Shown: piece after piece, positions 10,102-22,670 of the stretch
How positions within the stretch are numbered: position 1 is the first letter of the stretch
Layout of the letters: every line of letters starts with the position of its first letter
From: Vicia villosa
Lineage: Eukaryota; Streptophyta; Magnoliopsida; Fabales; Fabaceae
Assembly: GCF_029867415.1 (NCBI RefSeq)
Contig: NW_026706272.1
Location: forward strand, 1 to 64,000
Direction: 5' to 3'
DNA length: 64,000 bases
Notes under the pieces: model-generated
Database searches by the model: none
What the model was told of the DNA's origin: nothing
What the model saw: the letters and a program-made list of their open reading frames with translations, nothing else
Position numbers and translations under genes: made by a program

Positions 10102-11108
10102 AGATGTTACATCATTATCTCTAGGTCTTCAGTTTTTTGTGTTTATTGCCAAGAGTAAGCAAGGAGGTGATCAGTCAGAATATTCTAGTGTGAGTAGTAA
10201 ATTCTAACTGAATAAATGATAAGTTCTTTGACGGTAGACTTAGTACTTATTAGGTGTAGAACCTGGATGCAAGACTGTGAAGAAGAAATCAGTCAGAATA
10301 TTCTAGTGAAGTTTGGCAATGGTATCTAGTGAAGCATACTGATACTGTTGAATATCCTGATGGGAGATGGATATTTACAATAACTGTATGAAGAGAAGAA
10401 GTATGTGATAAAGAAAAAGCTCTACATGAAAATACATCATCACTACTGTTGAAGACACCAGAGAGATAAGGTTCAGACTTATTTGCTAAAGATTGATTTA
10501 TGGTTATACAATTATAGTTTCTTCTACTTCAAGTTGCAGAGTGTGGCTATCTGAATCTTGTGTAGCAAGCAAACTGAAGATTCTAAATTTAGAAACTGTG
10601 AAAAATTCCAAATGAAGGGTGCTTCAAGGACGAACATCAAAGATGTCCTAAATTTGTATATCTCGGGGGGAGTAAGAGAGTATGAAGATCAGCAAGGTCA
10701 ATGTTATTATGCTTCTAATCAAATGTAAAGTCTCTCAAAGACTAATCTTTAAGCCAGAAGAATAATGTCAGACAAGATGTCAGAATATAACTCAAGACAT
10801 GTTTTATCCCTGAAAACCAGCAAGGATCATTCTTTGTATTATCATCTAAAAACATGTATTGATGGTGTATATCACTTGTTCTGATATAGTGCATATTCCA
10901 ACCATTGCACAATTCCACCTGATGTAGTTCTTTTTCAAATAACATATCTTGATCAAGACATTTGTTAAAGTCCAGGTTTTGCTACTCTAGAAGTATGTCT
11001 AAAACCCAGCATGTGAAGAATGAAGAAGCAACATTAGTGCCTGAAGTGGCAGTTTTGACTTAATGTGGATTAGAATGGGTAGGTTCTGATCTTGATGATA
11101 GTAATATG
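10102..11108 (+). mobile_element. internal, non-coding part of copia element A (left piece)
   Basis: No coding frame. 10102-10313 is similar to 39048-39287 in copia B (shared GTGAGTAGTAAATTCT and AGAACCTGGATGCAAGACTG), and 10765-10980 is similar to 61850-62060. The left end is cut by the Ogre LTR. The right end is the insertion site of the Ogre solo LTR; bases 11104-11108 (ATATG) are its target duplication. Confidence 0.65.
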
Positions 11109-12656
11109 TGTCATACCCTAATTTTTGACCCCCCCTAAGATGTCACATCTCCATTTATTTCATCAACTCAAGACAAATACCCAGAGCAGTCACTTGTTCA
11201 CCAAGTACTCGGAATAGGGTTTTCAAAGGATCAATCAGTGAGAAAATGATTTTCAACACAATTATAGAACTCAGGGTGATTCATCCAACCACCTATGATA
11301 TTCAAAGATCAGGCATCAGGACTCAAATTTGCTCAGGTCACCAAACTAGGGTTTTGAGCCTATCGGGGACTGAAATCAGGGCCCACATTTGGGAAACCCT
11401 AAAAAGCTCCAGAACATTATTCAAAGGGCCTAATGATCTTCAAATGATCCCTATGTCAATATCCAATTGACATTGTACTTCAATCTAGGAGCCACAATCA
11501 TCAATTTCATCTGGCCCACAATTAGGTTTTTTTGGACCTAATTCACCTAGACAGTTGACTTTTAATCAGGACATGGTTCCACAACTCAAACCATGACTCA
11601 AGATCCTCTAATACTTCAATATGATCCCCTCATATCATTCACTTGATGAGGATAGCTTGATTCACATGAAATCTCCAGAATTACAATTCATATGAAAAAG
11701 TCAACTGTACAACATCACCTTAGACTTTTTGGATTTTTGGTCAACCATGGACTTTTGAAGATTAAAATCATCAAGATACGATTATTGAAGTCATTTGACC
11801 AAGAAAAATCAAGAAAATCAGTCAAGAATCAAAAAGTCAAAGTTTGACTTTTCATACTTAGAAATTTTTTCTAGGTGTTTTAAGGTTTTTCTTTCAAACT
11901 TTGGAAGGGAATATCTCAAAATTTCAAGTACAAACTGAAAAAAACTTCCAACATCAAAGTTGTAGATTTTGGTCCAATGAACAACTTTGTCACAAATAAT
12001 TATTTTGCAAAAAATTGACCAATGAAGAGATATGGAGCTTCAAAGTTGCTGCATAATGCAAAGATGGTGGAAACCCTAGTTTTTTTCTAACTTCAGGGAA
12101 TGTTTTCACCAAATTCCAAGAAGAATAATTCAAAGATCTTAACTAATGAATTGAAGTACATGTTCAGGGCTTTCCAAATTATGCTCAACCTTCTCCAAAT
12201 TCATTTTGATCCAGAAGATATGATTGATCAAAGTTAGGCACATGAAGTGAAATTTCAAGACATGACCTACTTTGATTTTGCCAATTTCGTGCAAGTGCCT
12301 TCACTAATTGGTGCCTCTAAACTTCAAAAATATCAGAAGGGATAGGATGGAATCAATTGCGTCATTGCACAAAGATTGGAGAATATTCAAGAAAACAAAA
12401 ACATGTGATTATGTAATCATTACATTTGAGAATTTATGGCAAATGATGATTCATCAATTGGATTCTTCTCCTAAGCCAATTAGAAGCCTCTACACATCAG
12501 AAATGTCCCCTAAGATCAGAAAAGATCAATGGTTAGGGAGCTTGCTCGAAATTCCCATCATTGCATTTTGGATATTCTTTTAATTCCTTCATGACCAAGA
12601 AACCAAAATGACATCACTAAGCAAGCTCACTCCCTCAACTACTCTGAGCTCTTTGC

Positions 12657-12666
12657 CTATAAATAG
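12657..12666 (+). promoter_or_regulatory. TATA box of Ogre solo LTR
   Basis: CTATAAATAG, 1.55 kb into the LTR, the same offset as in the minus-strand copy. Confidence 0.7.
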
Positions 12667-13624
12667 AAGTGTCTTCCTCTCCATATTACACACACCAAAG
12701 TAACTCCAATTCTTGCTTTCTCCTTCTCTCTCTCTCTCTCATGCTTATGGTTTTCAAAAGTTCTTTGGCAAGAAGAATCGTGTTCTTCAAACCAGAGCTC
12801 TTCTTTTGAAAGTAAGCTTTCTAACATCTCAAGGAGGTTCATTAGAAGTGATCCAAGCACCTGGAACACTTCTGGAAGTAAAGCAACACCATAGCCACTT
12901 TCAATTTGGATCCTAAGAAGTTGGAGGTCTGTAGAACAATTTAGAAGGTGTCAATCGAGTCTAACCACATCAACATGTTCCTGAGGGTGTAGTGAAGCTA
13001 TCCAGATCGTCACAACTCATCTGTGAGTCCAAAATCACCATCCTCCATGTTCACTTGGAGCTCAAGCAAGAGGGGTCGAGCAGAGAAATTCTGAAGGATT
13101 TAAGGTGAAGTAAGCATCCATCTAGCATCCCTGAAGTACAAGGAAGCTTTTGCAATCATTCATTCACTTCTGGGAATCCTCAACCATAGCCATAAAGCTT
13201 CAGTTTCAGAGGTAATTTTTCAAACTCTAACCCTCTAATTTTTGAACCTATTTCACCAAAGCTTGATATAGGTTCATTCAGTGTCATCAGAGGATCAGAA
13301 CCCCTCTATCATCTTTCATTTATTCATTAGTATCATCATTTAATTTCATTTTCAATATTTAGGGTTCTTCACGTATTTTAGAAAATTCAGTAGTTGTAGT
13401 TAATATAAATTTATGTTAGTTACATATCTGGAATCATGAGTGAATTTGGAAAAAAAATTGATGTTTACATCTTGGCCATTGGTTGAGAAACGAGGGAGAT
13501 GCGTTTTTCAGAATTGAGGGATGAGAGGTTGAAGACGATGATGGCCATGGCGCCATTTTCAAATTTCTCAGGGGCGAAGTTTATTATATTTTGAATGGTA
13601 TGCGTATAACTTACAAATTCATCT

Positions 13625-13700
13625 TAATTCCCCAGTGGTCACCAGTGCGCCCTTGGTCTCCTCATGCCCAAGGTTTGGGGTTCGATTCCCCCTCAAACCT
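13625..13700 (+). other. tRNA-like module 1 in Ogre solo LTR
   Basis: Perfect B box GGTTCGATTCC (13679-13689) in a TGGGG-loop-CCCC arm. The A-box region TCCCCAGTGG (from 13629) has lost one base relative to the other copy. Confidence 0.5.
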
Positions 13701-13795
13701 TTTGTTCAAAATATTTTCTAAACCTTATTCAATTCATTTCCAAAGCTATTTTATCCTCAAATATAGCCCAATGAAAGCATTCTCTTGACGCACTA

Positions 13796-13862
13796 GGGAT
13801 GTAGCCCAATTGGCTTGATTTCTGCCGGCTCCCCCTTGGGGAGAGGGTTCAAACCATGCTAC
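13796..13862 (+). other. tRNA-like module 2 in Ogre solo LTR
   Basis: A box TAGCCCAATTGG (13802-13813, one mismatch) and B box GGTTCAAACC (13846-13855), 32 bases apart. Confidence 0.55.
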
Positions 13863-14529
13863 CAACAAAATCAAACCGTTATGCTATTTTTCTCTATTTT
13901 TTTCACAACTTCACTCAATCATTTTACCTATCAAAATTAATCATTTTCACTTGATTTTTCATACACTTTTCATTTAATATATCTATTTTATGAATATCCA
14001 AAAAAATCAAAAAAATATTATTTATTTGATATATTTTTATTAGGTTTAAAATGGCATATTTTTAACTATTTTAAAATACTTTAAATATAGTTTTCATTTT
14101 ATTTTCAAAACCTAATCTCTTGTAAATATTTTTGTGATAAAACCCTAATCCATTAGGTCTTAATTAGGTATAGACTTTGTCCTTACCTTAATTAAGTTGA
14201 CTGTTGTCAATTTTCAAATTGTTTTCAATCCTTGATTAAACAGACGATCAAGGTTTCAAACAACAAAACCTTGCATCCTTCAGCAAAATCATTCAACTGT
14301 TTTTTCATAAACAATAAATAAATTTTCTGGGCCTCCTTGAGTATAAGTCCCAACTCTTCTCCTCACCTCATCATTCATCTCTTCAACTGTTTTTCATAAA
14401 CAGTAAATAAATCTTTTGGGCCTCTTGAATATTAGAGAGTGTAAGACCCAACACCTTTTTCTGTACATACAATTTTTAAATCTTTTTTTTAACAGAAAAA
14501 TCCTCATCTGTTTTCAAAACTTTCTTCTC

Positions 14530-15098
14530 GGTATTGAAGGGCATTATTCTCGGTGAAACTCTTCATATACCTATGTGACCTAGTGTCCATCTTCACTTCT
14601 TCTGTTTTCAAAACAAAAACTTCAAAACTGTTTTCAATCAACTTTCAATCTATTTTCAAAACAAAACTTCAAAACTGTTTTCAATCAAACTTTTAATCTG
14701 TTTTCAAAATAATTTCAAATCAATTTCACATGGGCCTCTCCTTGAGTCTAAGTCCCAAACCTTTTTGTACATACATCTTTCAAAGGCCTCATTTTCATCC
14801 AGGTTAGGCTTTATAACTTTCAATTTACAGTTTTCATTTAAATTACTATCAAATATAAACTGTATATATAGTGTTTAGAAATCCGTCTGAGAAAAACCTT
14901 AGGACAAATAAACTGTATATATATTATAGGACTATGGCCTAGGATTGAGAACATCTTCCCGGTGAAGGCTCTTTCCTAATTAAAATTCTTTAGTTCAACC
15001 TCAAGATGAATTATTCCCGGTGAAACATCTTGAAAAAAGCTTTAGAACAAAAATAGGGCACATCCACCCAAGAGGAATTATTCCCGGTGAAACCTCTT
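14530..15098 (+). repeat. type I hairpin array in Ogre solo LTR
   Basis: Counterparts of the four hairpins in the other LTR. GGTATTGAAG 14530-14539 pairs with CTTCATATACC 14561-14571. TAGGATTGAG 14940-14949 pairs with CTCTTTCCTA 14969-14978 (8 of 10). TCAAGATG 15001-15008 pairs with CATCTTGA 15026-15033. AAGAGG 15070-15075 pairs with CCTCTT 15093-15098. The third has T:A where the other LTR has C:G at the outer pair, a compensatory change. Confidence 0.75.
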
Positions 15099-15518
15099 AC
15101 CCATTTGCTTAGAGCCAAACTAAGTTCAAAGCCAACATAGCTTTCTCTTGTGCTATAACAAGGACCCTCGATGACCCTCGATTAGCCTCCTCTTGGGGTT
15201 ACAATACAAGGACCCACGGGCTTCTTAAAAGCATATTCACATCTTTCTCTTGAGCTTGTATACAAGGATACATCAGGTTTCTTATAAACATAGGAACATG
15301 TCTTTAGTCACCTTTTAGCTTACCCTAGTGAGATTCATCTATTCTTCAAACAAGACTTCAAATAAGCCAAGCATATCTCAATCTCAGTATTGAGTTCACC
15401 CTTTGGAATGAGAGACATGGACAGTCTATGTCACCCATATCTTCAATCTCCAGTAAGTCCTCTCCTTAGTAGAGTCAAGATTCTACATCAGGAATTTCCT
15501 CAGCAAGGTCAGCCTTAA

Positions 15519-16114
15519 TCTTGGGCTTTAAACAAGAAGTATAAGTAGTAAATCCCCTAGAAAGGTTTAGCCTCCATCAATCATTCCTTCATGAGTCAAA
15601 AATTCCCTGGAAAGGGTTAGCTTCCATCAATCAATCTTCAATATCCCCAGTAATGTCAACCTTCAACTCTGGGCTTTCAGTCATTAATCCCTGCTTAATA
15701 AAAGCAAATTCCCAAGTAGGGTCAAGATTCATCAATCTCTATTCAACAGAGAAATCCTCAGTAATTTAGCCACAACCTTGGGCTTTGTACAAGGCAGATA
15801 AACATCCTTTCTTGTGTCAAAAGATTCATATCCCTTGAGTCTTTTCCCCACTAAGTTAGCCACAACCTTGGGCTTTGTACAGGGCAGAAAATAATGTCTC
15901 TCTAGGTAGAGTCAGCCACAATTCCGGTCTTTGTACGAAACACCAAATAAATCTTTCAGTCAAATAAAACAAAACATTCTCCAGCTAAAGTCAGCCACAA
16001 TTCTGGGCTTCATACAGAACACAAATTTCTTCAGTAAAAGTCAATCCCTAGTGGAGCCATCTCTCAGGATCAATCAAAACTCTTTTAAGCCTCAAGCTTG
16101 GGCCTTGTACAAGC
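15519..16114 (+). repeat. type II hairpin array in Ogre solo LTR
   Basis: Six hairpins with 9-nt loops (GGCTTTGTA and variants). TCTTG/CAAGA at 15519; CCTTG/CAAGG at 15776; CCTTG/CAGGG at 15866 (one G-U); TTCCG/CGAAA at 15922 (one mismatch); TTCTG/CAGAA at 16001; GCTTG/CAAGC at 16096. Confidence 0.75.
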
Positions 16115-17126
16115 CAGTCAAAATCTAAATCTTTCTTACAGAGGTGAGACATGATTCATCTCTATGAATAGATTTTTTAATTGTTATACCACATTCAAAC
16201 ATAACAAATATCATTTTCATAAAAACATTTTCCATTTTGATTGATATAAGACTGTCTGCTCTGTTGACTTCACATCCAGACTGCTGTCTTCCTCTAATGG
16301 TTGAAATCTTTTACTTTATATAAGATGATACTGGCATAATTGCATACACACAAGTAAGGTCCCTCTCTTGTCATAAAGTAAACTTTTCATTATGATTGTT
16401 CTTTCATATAAGATGATACCGGCATACTTGCACACACACAAGTAAGGTCCCTCTCTTATCATGAAAGAAACCTCATTTTTATTTACTTTCAAAATGTTTA
16501 TGGTAAAACAATTGAAATATCTCTCCGTTAAGATGACGAATCGTCTCTTTTCTGCAAAAAGAGATTTAATTCAAACTTCAACCTAGAGATCAAACAAGGC
16601 ACCCAAAATCAATTCATTTCCCTAATTAGTTCCTCAAAATACAAAAATCTCTGACTTCCATTAGGGATATGTAGGCATGAGACTCACAAGGAATCTCACC
16701 GAGCTAATCAAAAACCAAAAACAGTCAGTTCATCTGTCTTTCAATTCAATTCTCTCTCCTAACACAAAGGAGAAACTTTCCCAATCAAGCAGCAACACAA
16801 ACACATAGACACAGAGCAGGTTCCCGTAGATTACTAAGGATATGTAGGGTGCTTAAAACCTTCCCTATGTATAACCGACCTCCCGGACTCCAAAACATCT
16901 AGTTAGGTGAAATCCCCATATCTAGAAAACTCTTAGGGTTTATTTGAGATCTTTTTCCCTTTCCGCTTCGAAGGATAATTAAAAAGTTCGTGTGCTATCG
17001 TAGGAAGAACTGAAATAAAATTCCTCCCACAAGGGCGCCTTTCTCCTTCCAAATTTCGCGTGAAGGGTCCGGAGTGCCGTCCTCCCAAGTGAAACGGGGA
17101 GGTAAAAAAAACGACACCACAATATG

Positions 17127-19181
17127 TTCTGGCAATACATAATTACTCTCATGATGAAAACTTCACTAAGTGGGTGTAACTATGAAGACAGAAGTTTGGT
17201 GATCTGATCAACATAGATGAAGATAAAAAGGATACGTCTAGTTCAAGTAAGAAAGTGTGTTAATCATTGTGTGACATTGTGAAACACCATATCAAGAGGG
17301 ATTTCAAATTTTCTTGGCAGACCATGATCTAATATAAACATGGTAAGGTTATGCTCAACAAAGTACAAGAAGTGGCAATTCTTTATGTTGAGATTGTGGC
17401 AACCTCTCTGTGTGTGCATCTAGTGTCAAGAGGTCATCATTTGATTATTTCAGGTGGAGATAAGTTGGTAGACTAGAATCTGTTGCAGAAAGAGAAATGG
17501 ACTTCGTGGATTGTACTGGTAGTACTAGTCTGAACAGCACAATTGTATTTTAGTGTCAGACACGATGTTATAACATCTAATATCTTGTGTGAGTATCTAA
17601 TATAAAGGAGAAACATTGATAAAGTGAGTGTGTTCAGCAGGATAGTTGAACAGAGAGTGAGCTCTTGAAGATATGAAGACGCGTCTTATGTTTTCCATTC
17701 ATCATTACAAGTTTTTCCTTGAAGAAGCACAAACTATCTCAGATAGGGGGAGTGACTTCTTAGGTCATGATATATTTTTCAAGAAAATTGTATTGGTCAG
17801 AAATGCTCTAAAATCATAGAGAAGGTGTACTAATTCAGAAGAAGCACATGCATCATGGTTAAAGCAGTTTTTATAAAGAATGCATGTTCTTGTGAAAAAG
17901 TTTGATATAACAGGCTATAACATTATTGTCAGTTATTTGTGAATGGTTGAAGCTAACCATGTGCGATTAAGATCCACATTTCTTTCTCTGGACTGATGAG
18001 GTGGCTGTGTGTCAACAAGTGTTGGAAGGTTTTTCACTGTTTTATTAAACAGTCTCAAGGTGTTCAGAACAACAGAAGTCTATGACTAGTGAGTCAGTAG
18101 AGTGAGTGGGAGGTATGTTACTTGGTTCATAGGATGCTTTGTCTAAGTCTCTTGAAGAATCTTGAGCTATGTGCTTAAGGGGTGAAAAGGTGACAATGTC
18201 TGACAGAATGTCATGACATAGTTAAAGACATTGAATCTACTGAGTCAAACAAGGAAATCTTTCTTGAGGTTATCTCTTCACATCAGTGGACGGTGTAAAG
18301 TTCAGTCAATGACTATGCATGTGCTGGTTTTAAAGATAACTCCTATCAGAAGAAACAGTCAAAAACTGCTTTGGAAAGAGTAACTTCTTTTGGAACTGTT
18401 TCCTAATCAACCATTTGACTGTTGAATTAGACCAAGACCATCGTTATTTCCTATGATCTCAAATGGCTATAAATTGGCGTCTCCACAAGATTGCAGAAAT
18501 CAAATTCTCTCAATATGTCCTTCGTGTGTGTTCTAATTAGCTGTGTTCGAGTTTGGTACTGTGATGGGTTCCTATGCCAAAGGTTGGCCAGACAAAGAAA
18601 AAGACGGGCTGGGGAAGTTATTTGTTTTGGTCATGAGGTTTTCTATGAGTTCAACAAAAGGGTTCCATCATATACAACTTTATGTATAGGATATTTGGTT
18701 GTTATGATTTGTGATCTGAGTTATGAACACAATTGTGATTTGTGTTCTGAGGTACGAGGAGATATGGTAAGAATTCTTTCATGCTCTCTCTTAGACCTTA
18801 AGCTAGGATTTGTTTTCTAGTTGAAGACAGAGTAAGGGTTCTCTTATTCCACCATTGGTCCTCTGAGACAAAGGCTATCTCCCATCGTCTTCCTCATGTA
18901 CACAAGTGTTGCATGAATATGTTCCACTGCATATTATGACATCGGCTCTATATTTGTCATATTATGGCTAAAAGGGGGAGAGTTTCTGATTCTGCTATTG
19001 TCAAAAGAAACAAAGGAATATTTGCAGACAAAGTAGAATGTGAAGCCTTGAAGAACAGAAGACCAATTCTGAGAATGTAAAAGATATGTTCTTCTTTGTT
19101 GTCTTGAAAGTTGAAGTTATGTTTTGCTGCATATGTAATTTAATGTATAAGTTTTAGCCAAAATAAGTCAAAGGGGGAGAT
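17127..19181 (+). mobile_element. internal non-coding part and polypurine tract of copia element A
   Basis: No intact frame or retrotransposon protein motif is visible. The end shares AGTTTTAGCCAAAATAAG with the copia piece near 63000. The polypurine tract CAAAGGGGGAGAT (19169-19181) abuts the 3' LTR. Several AAGGGGGAG islands (for example at 18972) are typical of the 3' region of these copia elements. Confidence 0.7.
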
Positions 19182-20384
19182 TGTTAATGTTTTTATTTGC
19201 TGATTAGCATTTATGTTTGGCTAAAATATAATAGCAGTAATATGTAATAGAATGTATAAGTCTTGCAAATATAATAGAACAAAATAGGTACAAAAGCAAG
19301 ATGTTATATGGAATGTCATGACATCAACTCATGACATTGCGCCTGCAGAACTGGAACATGAAGATTCAGTCTGATACTCAACAAATACAGAATATTCTAT
19401 GGAATATTATGTAATCCAATGTGGCGCAGATTTAAAGGTCAAAAGAATCAAGTCAGAATATTGAAGAATAAAATCAAAATATTGAAGATTCTGCAGTTTC
19501 TAGTTTAGGAGATAAATTAGGAAACTTATGATTGAAGACCTTTCTTTTAGCAAAAGATATCTACTGATTTGTAACAACTAGTAATGCTGCGATTGTAAGC
19601 CCAAGTTCAGTTGGGAATAGGTTATAAAAAGAAACCTTTGTAACCTTGTTTTGTAAGCAAACCGAGTATTGAAAAGATGTACTCTTTAGGGTTTGTTAAG
19701 GGATACCACCCAGGTTGTGGGATGGCTGCCGTGTTCTTCTTGAAACCTGTAGGTAAGAGAAGTATTGTTCTCACTCGAAACCTGTAGGTAAGAGTTGAGT
19801 ATTTTGGTTCTTAATTGAAGCTATGATGCAAGATCAAGTATATATTCTTGTAGTTGTTTAAATAGCTGTTACAGGGTTGTAACAGTTAGGTATCACTAGG
19901 GAGTGAGTAGAGGTTCTCTTGTCTTAGATGGAGGTCTAAGATAAAGGTTACATTGGGGAGCGACTAGGTAAACCAGAGGTTGTTTATTTGTAAACCAGAG
20001 GTTGTTTACATAAAATAGTACTACTGATAGTGAATTCTTCTTCCTGGCTTGGTAGCCCCCAGAGTAGGTTGTTTGACCGAACTGGATTAACAATTCACTG
20101 TGTTATTTATCTTCTACAGTGTATTATCTGTTCAGTCTTGGATGTCGTAACATCGTGTATAACACCAGGTTCAGGGTTAATAGCTTGTTCTATTAAACAA
20201 CCAATGAAGTTTACAATCTGGATATGTTGACCGAACTAATATGGTCCCAGTACTCATGGACTCCTTCCTCTTAGGGAGTAATCAAAAAGTGGGGATCATT
20301 CTGTCCTGCCTTAGCTAAGTTGATAACAGATCAAATGTCTTGACATCCTGAGTGACATCCTGAGTCTGTCATACCAGAATTTCA
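19182..20384 (+). mobile_element. 3' LTR of copia element A, 1.20 kb
   Basis: TGTTAATG … AATTTCA, directly after a polypurine tract and homologous over most of its length to the LTR at 36052-37569 (shared CTGGCTTGGTAGCCCCCAGA). TATAAAAA at 19623-19630 is the likely TATA box. The flanking 5 bp 20385-20389 (TCCAT) would be the target duplication; the left partner was lost. Confidence 0.85.
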
Positions 20385-21628
20385 TCCATTATACTACCTT
20401 TGTATATATTTTGTTTATCTAACCTTATGGTTGAGATCCATATTCATCATCCATCATTCATTCATACATAAATTAATCCAAAGGTATAAACATATTTGCT
20501 CATTTTCATTGATGATTATCATACTTGCTTGTTTGTCTTTTGTGACACATGTTATCACACACACTTGAGGTATCCATTGATTGATTACTTTAAGTTGTTG
20601 TTGAAAAATCCAAAGGAATGGGTATAATATTGACTAAAATTGTCAAAGTACTCAAACTCTTTTCCAAATCTCTTTTACTTTGTGTTAAAGTATTGTTAAA
20701 GCTTTTTCACTTATTTTAAATGGTTTTGTATTGTTAAAGCTTAACCTTTTCAAACTTAAAAATGGTTTTGTATTATTAAAGCTCAACCTTTTTAAACCCA
20801 CCCATGGTTTTGTATTGGTAAATCTTAAGTAACCCTTTGTTTTAAAACCTCGGTACTAAGAGAAGAATGATTCTTGGTGAAACTACTCTTAGTCCATTGA
20901 CCTTGTATTGTTAAAGCTCTGTACCTTTTTTATTAAACTTGTTAAGTATTGTTAAAGCTTAACATTTTAAAACCCGTTGATTATTGTTAAAGCTCAACCA
21001 ACCCTTTGTTTTAAAACCTTGGCACTAAGAGGAGAATTATTCTCGGTGAAACTACTCTTAGTCCATTGACCTTGTATTGTTAAAGCCTTGTCCCTTTTTA
21101 TTAAACTTTTTAAGTATTGTTAAAGCTTAAAATTTAAAAACCCGTTGAGTATTGTTAAAGCCCAACATCCAAATAGATTTTGGTTATTTTGGCCCTTTTA
21201 TTTTCCTTTTAAGAGGAACTACAAAAGCTCTGACTTCCCTTTTCTTTAAAAGGGGTATGTAGGCCTACGATGTGATGTCTTATCGAGCTCACTTTCAAAA
21301 ACTTCTTTTCCCATCCCCACACTCTATTTAAACAAACTCACATATGCTATTTAAAACAAATGTACACAAAAACAATGATATTTTCAAAGAGGTTCCTATG
21401 GGATACCATAGATATGAGTGGTGCTTAAAACCTTCCTCTTGTATAACAAACCCTCCATACCTAAATCTCTGATAAGTTTATTAGTTTTGATTTTAAAAAC
21501 TTTTGTGGGTTTTATTAACTCTTTCTCCCATTCCTTTTTGGAAACAATAAAGCGCGGCGGCGACTCTGCTTTAAACAAATGAGCTAAGTCTTTCCCATGG
21601 CTTTAGTCTCACCAATTTCACCGCTACA
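20385..21628 (+). mobile_element. truncated Tat-type LTR (3' part)
   Basis: It ends in CACCGCTACA, and its last ~110 bp are an inverted near-copy of 21846-21958. It carries a candidate AATAAA, the Tat-typical 'GGGATACCATAGATATGAGTGG' type block (shortened here) and two type I hairpins: CTAAGAG 20866-20872 with CTCTTAG 20886-20892, and CTAAGAG 21025-21031 with CTCTTAG 21055-21061. The 5' part was removed by the copia A insertion and later events. No primer site follows, so it was a 3' or solo LTR. Confidence 0.75.
20684..21165 (+). repeat. degenerate ~40-bp repeats with TATTGTTAAAGC core
   Basis: About ten copies of TATTGTTAAAGC(T/C)(C/T)AAC spaced roughly 35-90 bp. The core resembles a type II hairpin (TTG, loop, CAA) and may be its counterpart in this LTR family. 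Confidence 0.6.
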
Positions 21629-21845
21629 TATATCTCATTCATCATCATAAATCAAGGCATGTTATCTCGCATCGGAATTCATAAATTAAAACATCTTTAG
21701 AATAATCTTCATAAAACATCACTTAAACCTCATGGTTCATGAGTTATAACTCAAACATCAAAATCCTTTGAAAGGTAACTCATCAAAATGCAATCAAATC
21801 CAAAATAGTCAAAGAGAATATAATAGTTCCAAAACATAACGACCC
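21629..21845. other. unassigned AT-rich spacer between two inverted LTR ends
   Basis: 217 bp with no frame or recognised repeat. It lies between the 3' ends of two Tat LTRs in opposite orientation. Confidence 0.4.
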
Positions 21846-22610
21846 TGTAGCGGTGAAATTGGTGAGACTAAAGCCATGGGAAAGACTTATCTCATTTGTT
21901 TTAAACAGAGTCGCCACCGCGCTTTATTGTTTCCAAAAGGAATGGGAGAAAGAGCGATGGATGTATCTAAACACTTGGATTCAAACTCATGTATGAATGA
22001 TGAATGATTGATATGATAAACATGGGGTTAGATAAACACCACATAAGAGAAATTAACAAGATAATGGTTAAAATAACAATTAAGTACAAAACAAGGAATA
22101 AATCAACAAGTATGTACAAGATGACGAACTTAATTAATCATGGATAAATAAAGATCAACATGTTTCTTTTCTTTTTGGGTTAGGGTTTTAAACCTAGAGT
22201 TTTTGAATTAGGGTTTAATCATGAACACCTAAACCTAATTGACTTTAATTGTTAAATACCTATTTCTTTAAGAGAAATGGTCTAAGGGTACATGAAGAAG
22301 TCAAAGACATCCTACTCTAACCCTAAACAAATATTCACAAAAATATACAATGCTACTTTGAAGAAATATTCAAAATAAAATGATTTTTTGGTTTATTTTT
22401 AATATATAAAAACTTTTTTTTGATTAATTTTTAAATAAAGAAATATTAAATGTTTTTGGGATATTTTAACATGGTATAAAAATACACAAAGTAAATAAAT
22501 CACACAAAAAAGAAGGGATTAAAAAACATTAATCTACTATTTTTTATGCATTTTAGAAGTTTGATAAAAAGGAGAAATAAACTAGTGATAAAAAATTAGA
22601 AATGGTCCTA

Positions 22611-22670
22611 CCAAGACTTGAACTCAGGACCTTCACTATTGCAACACAAAACTTAACCACTGGGCCAAGC
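22611..22670 (-). other. tRNA-like module 2 in element H LTR
   Basis: On the minus strand: perfect A box TGGCCCAGTGG (22657-22667) and B box GAGTTCAAGTC (22615-22625). Confidence 0.55.

Larger units (their letters stand above)
11109..17121 (+). mobile_element. Ogre solo LTR, 6.01 kb, duplication ATATG
   Basis: It starts TGTCATACCCTAATTTTTGA and ends GACACCACA, the same termini as the LTR at 3973-10101 but in opposite orientation. It is flanked by ATATG at 11104-11108 and 17122-17126, and no primer site or coding region follows, so this is a solo LTR left by LTR-LTR recombination. It contains a TATA box at 12657-12666, tRNA-like modules at 13625-13700 and 13796-13862, and hairpin arrays at 14530-15098 and 15519-16114. 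An AATAAA near 17014 is a candidate poly(A) signal. Confidence 0.95.

Noticed and set aside
12657..12916. short frames near the Ogre TATA box on both strands
   Set aside because: They overlap the promoter and a CT-rich stretch, and have no recognisable product.
18491..18820. 109-codon frame in copia A
   Set aside because: It has no gag/pol motif and its codon content looks random. It lies in the non-coding 3' region shared with other copies.
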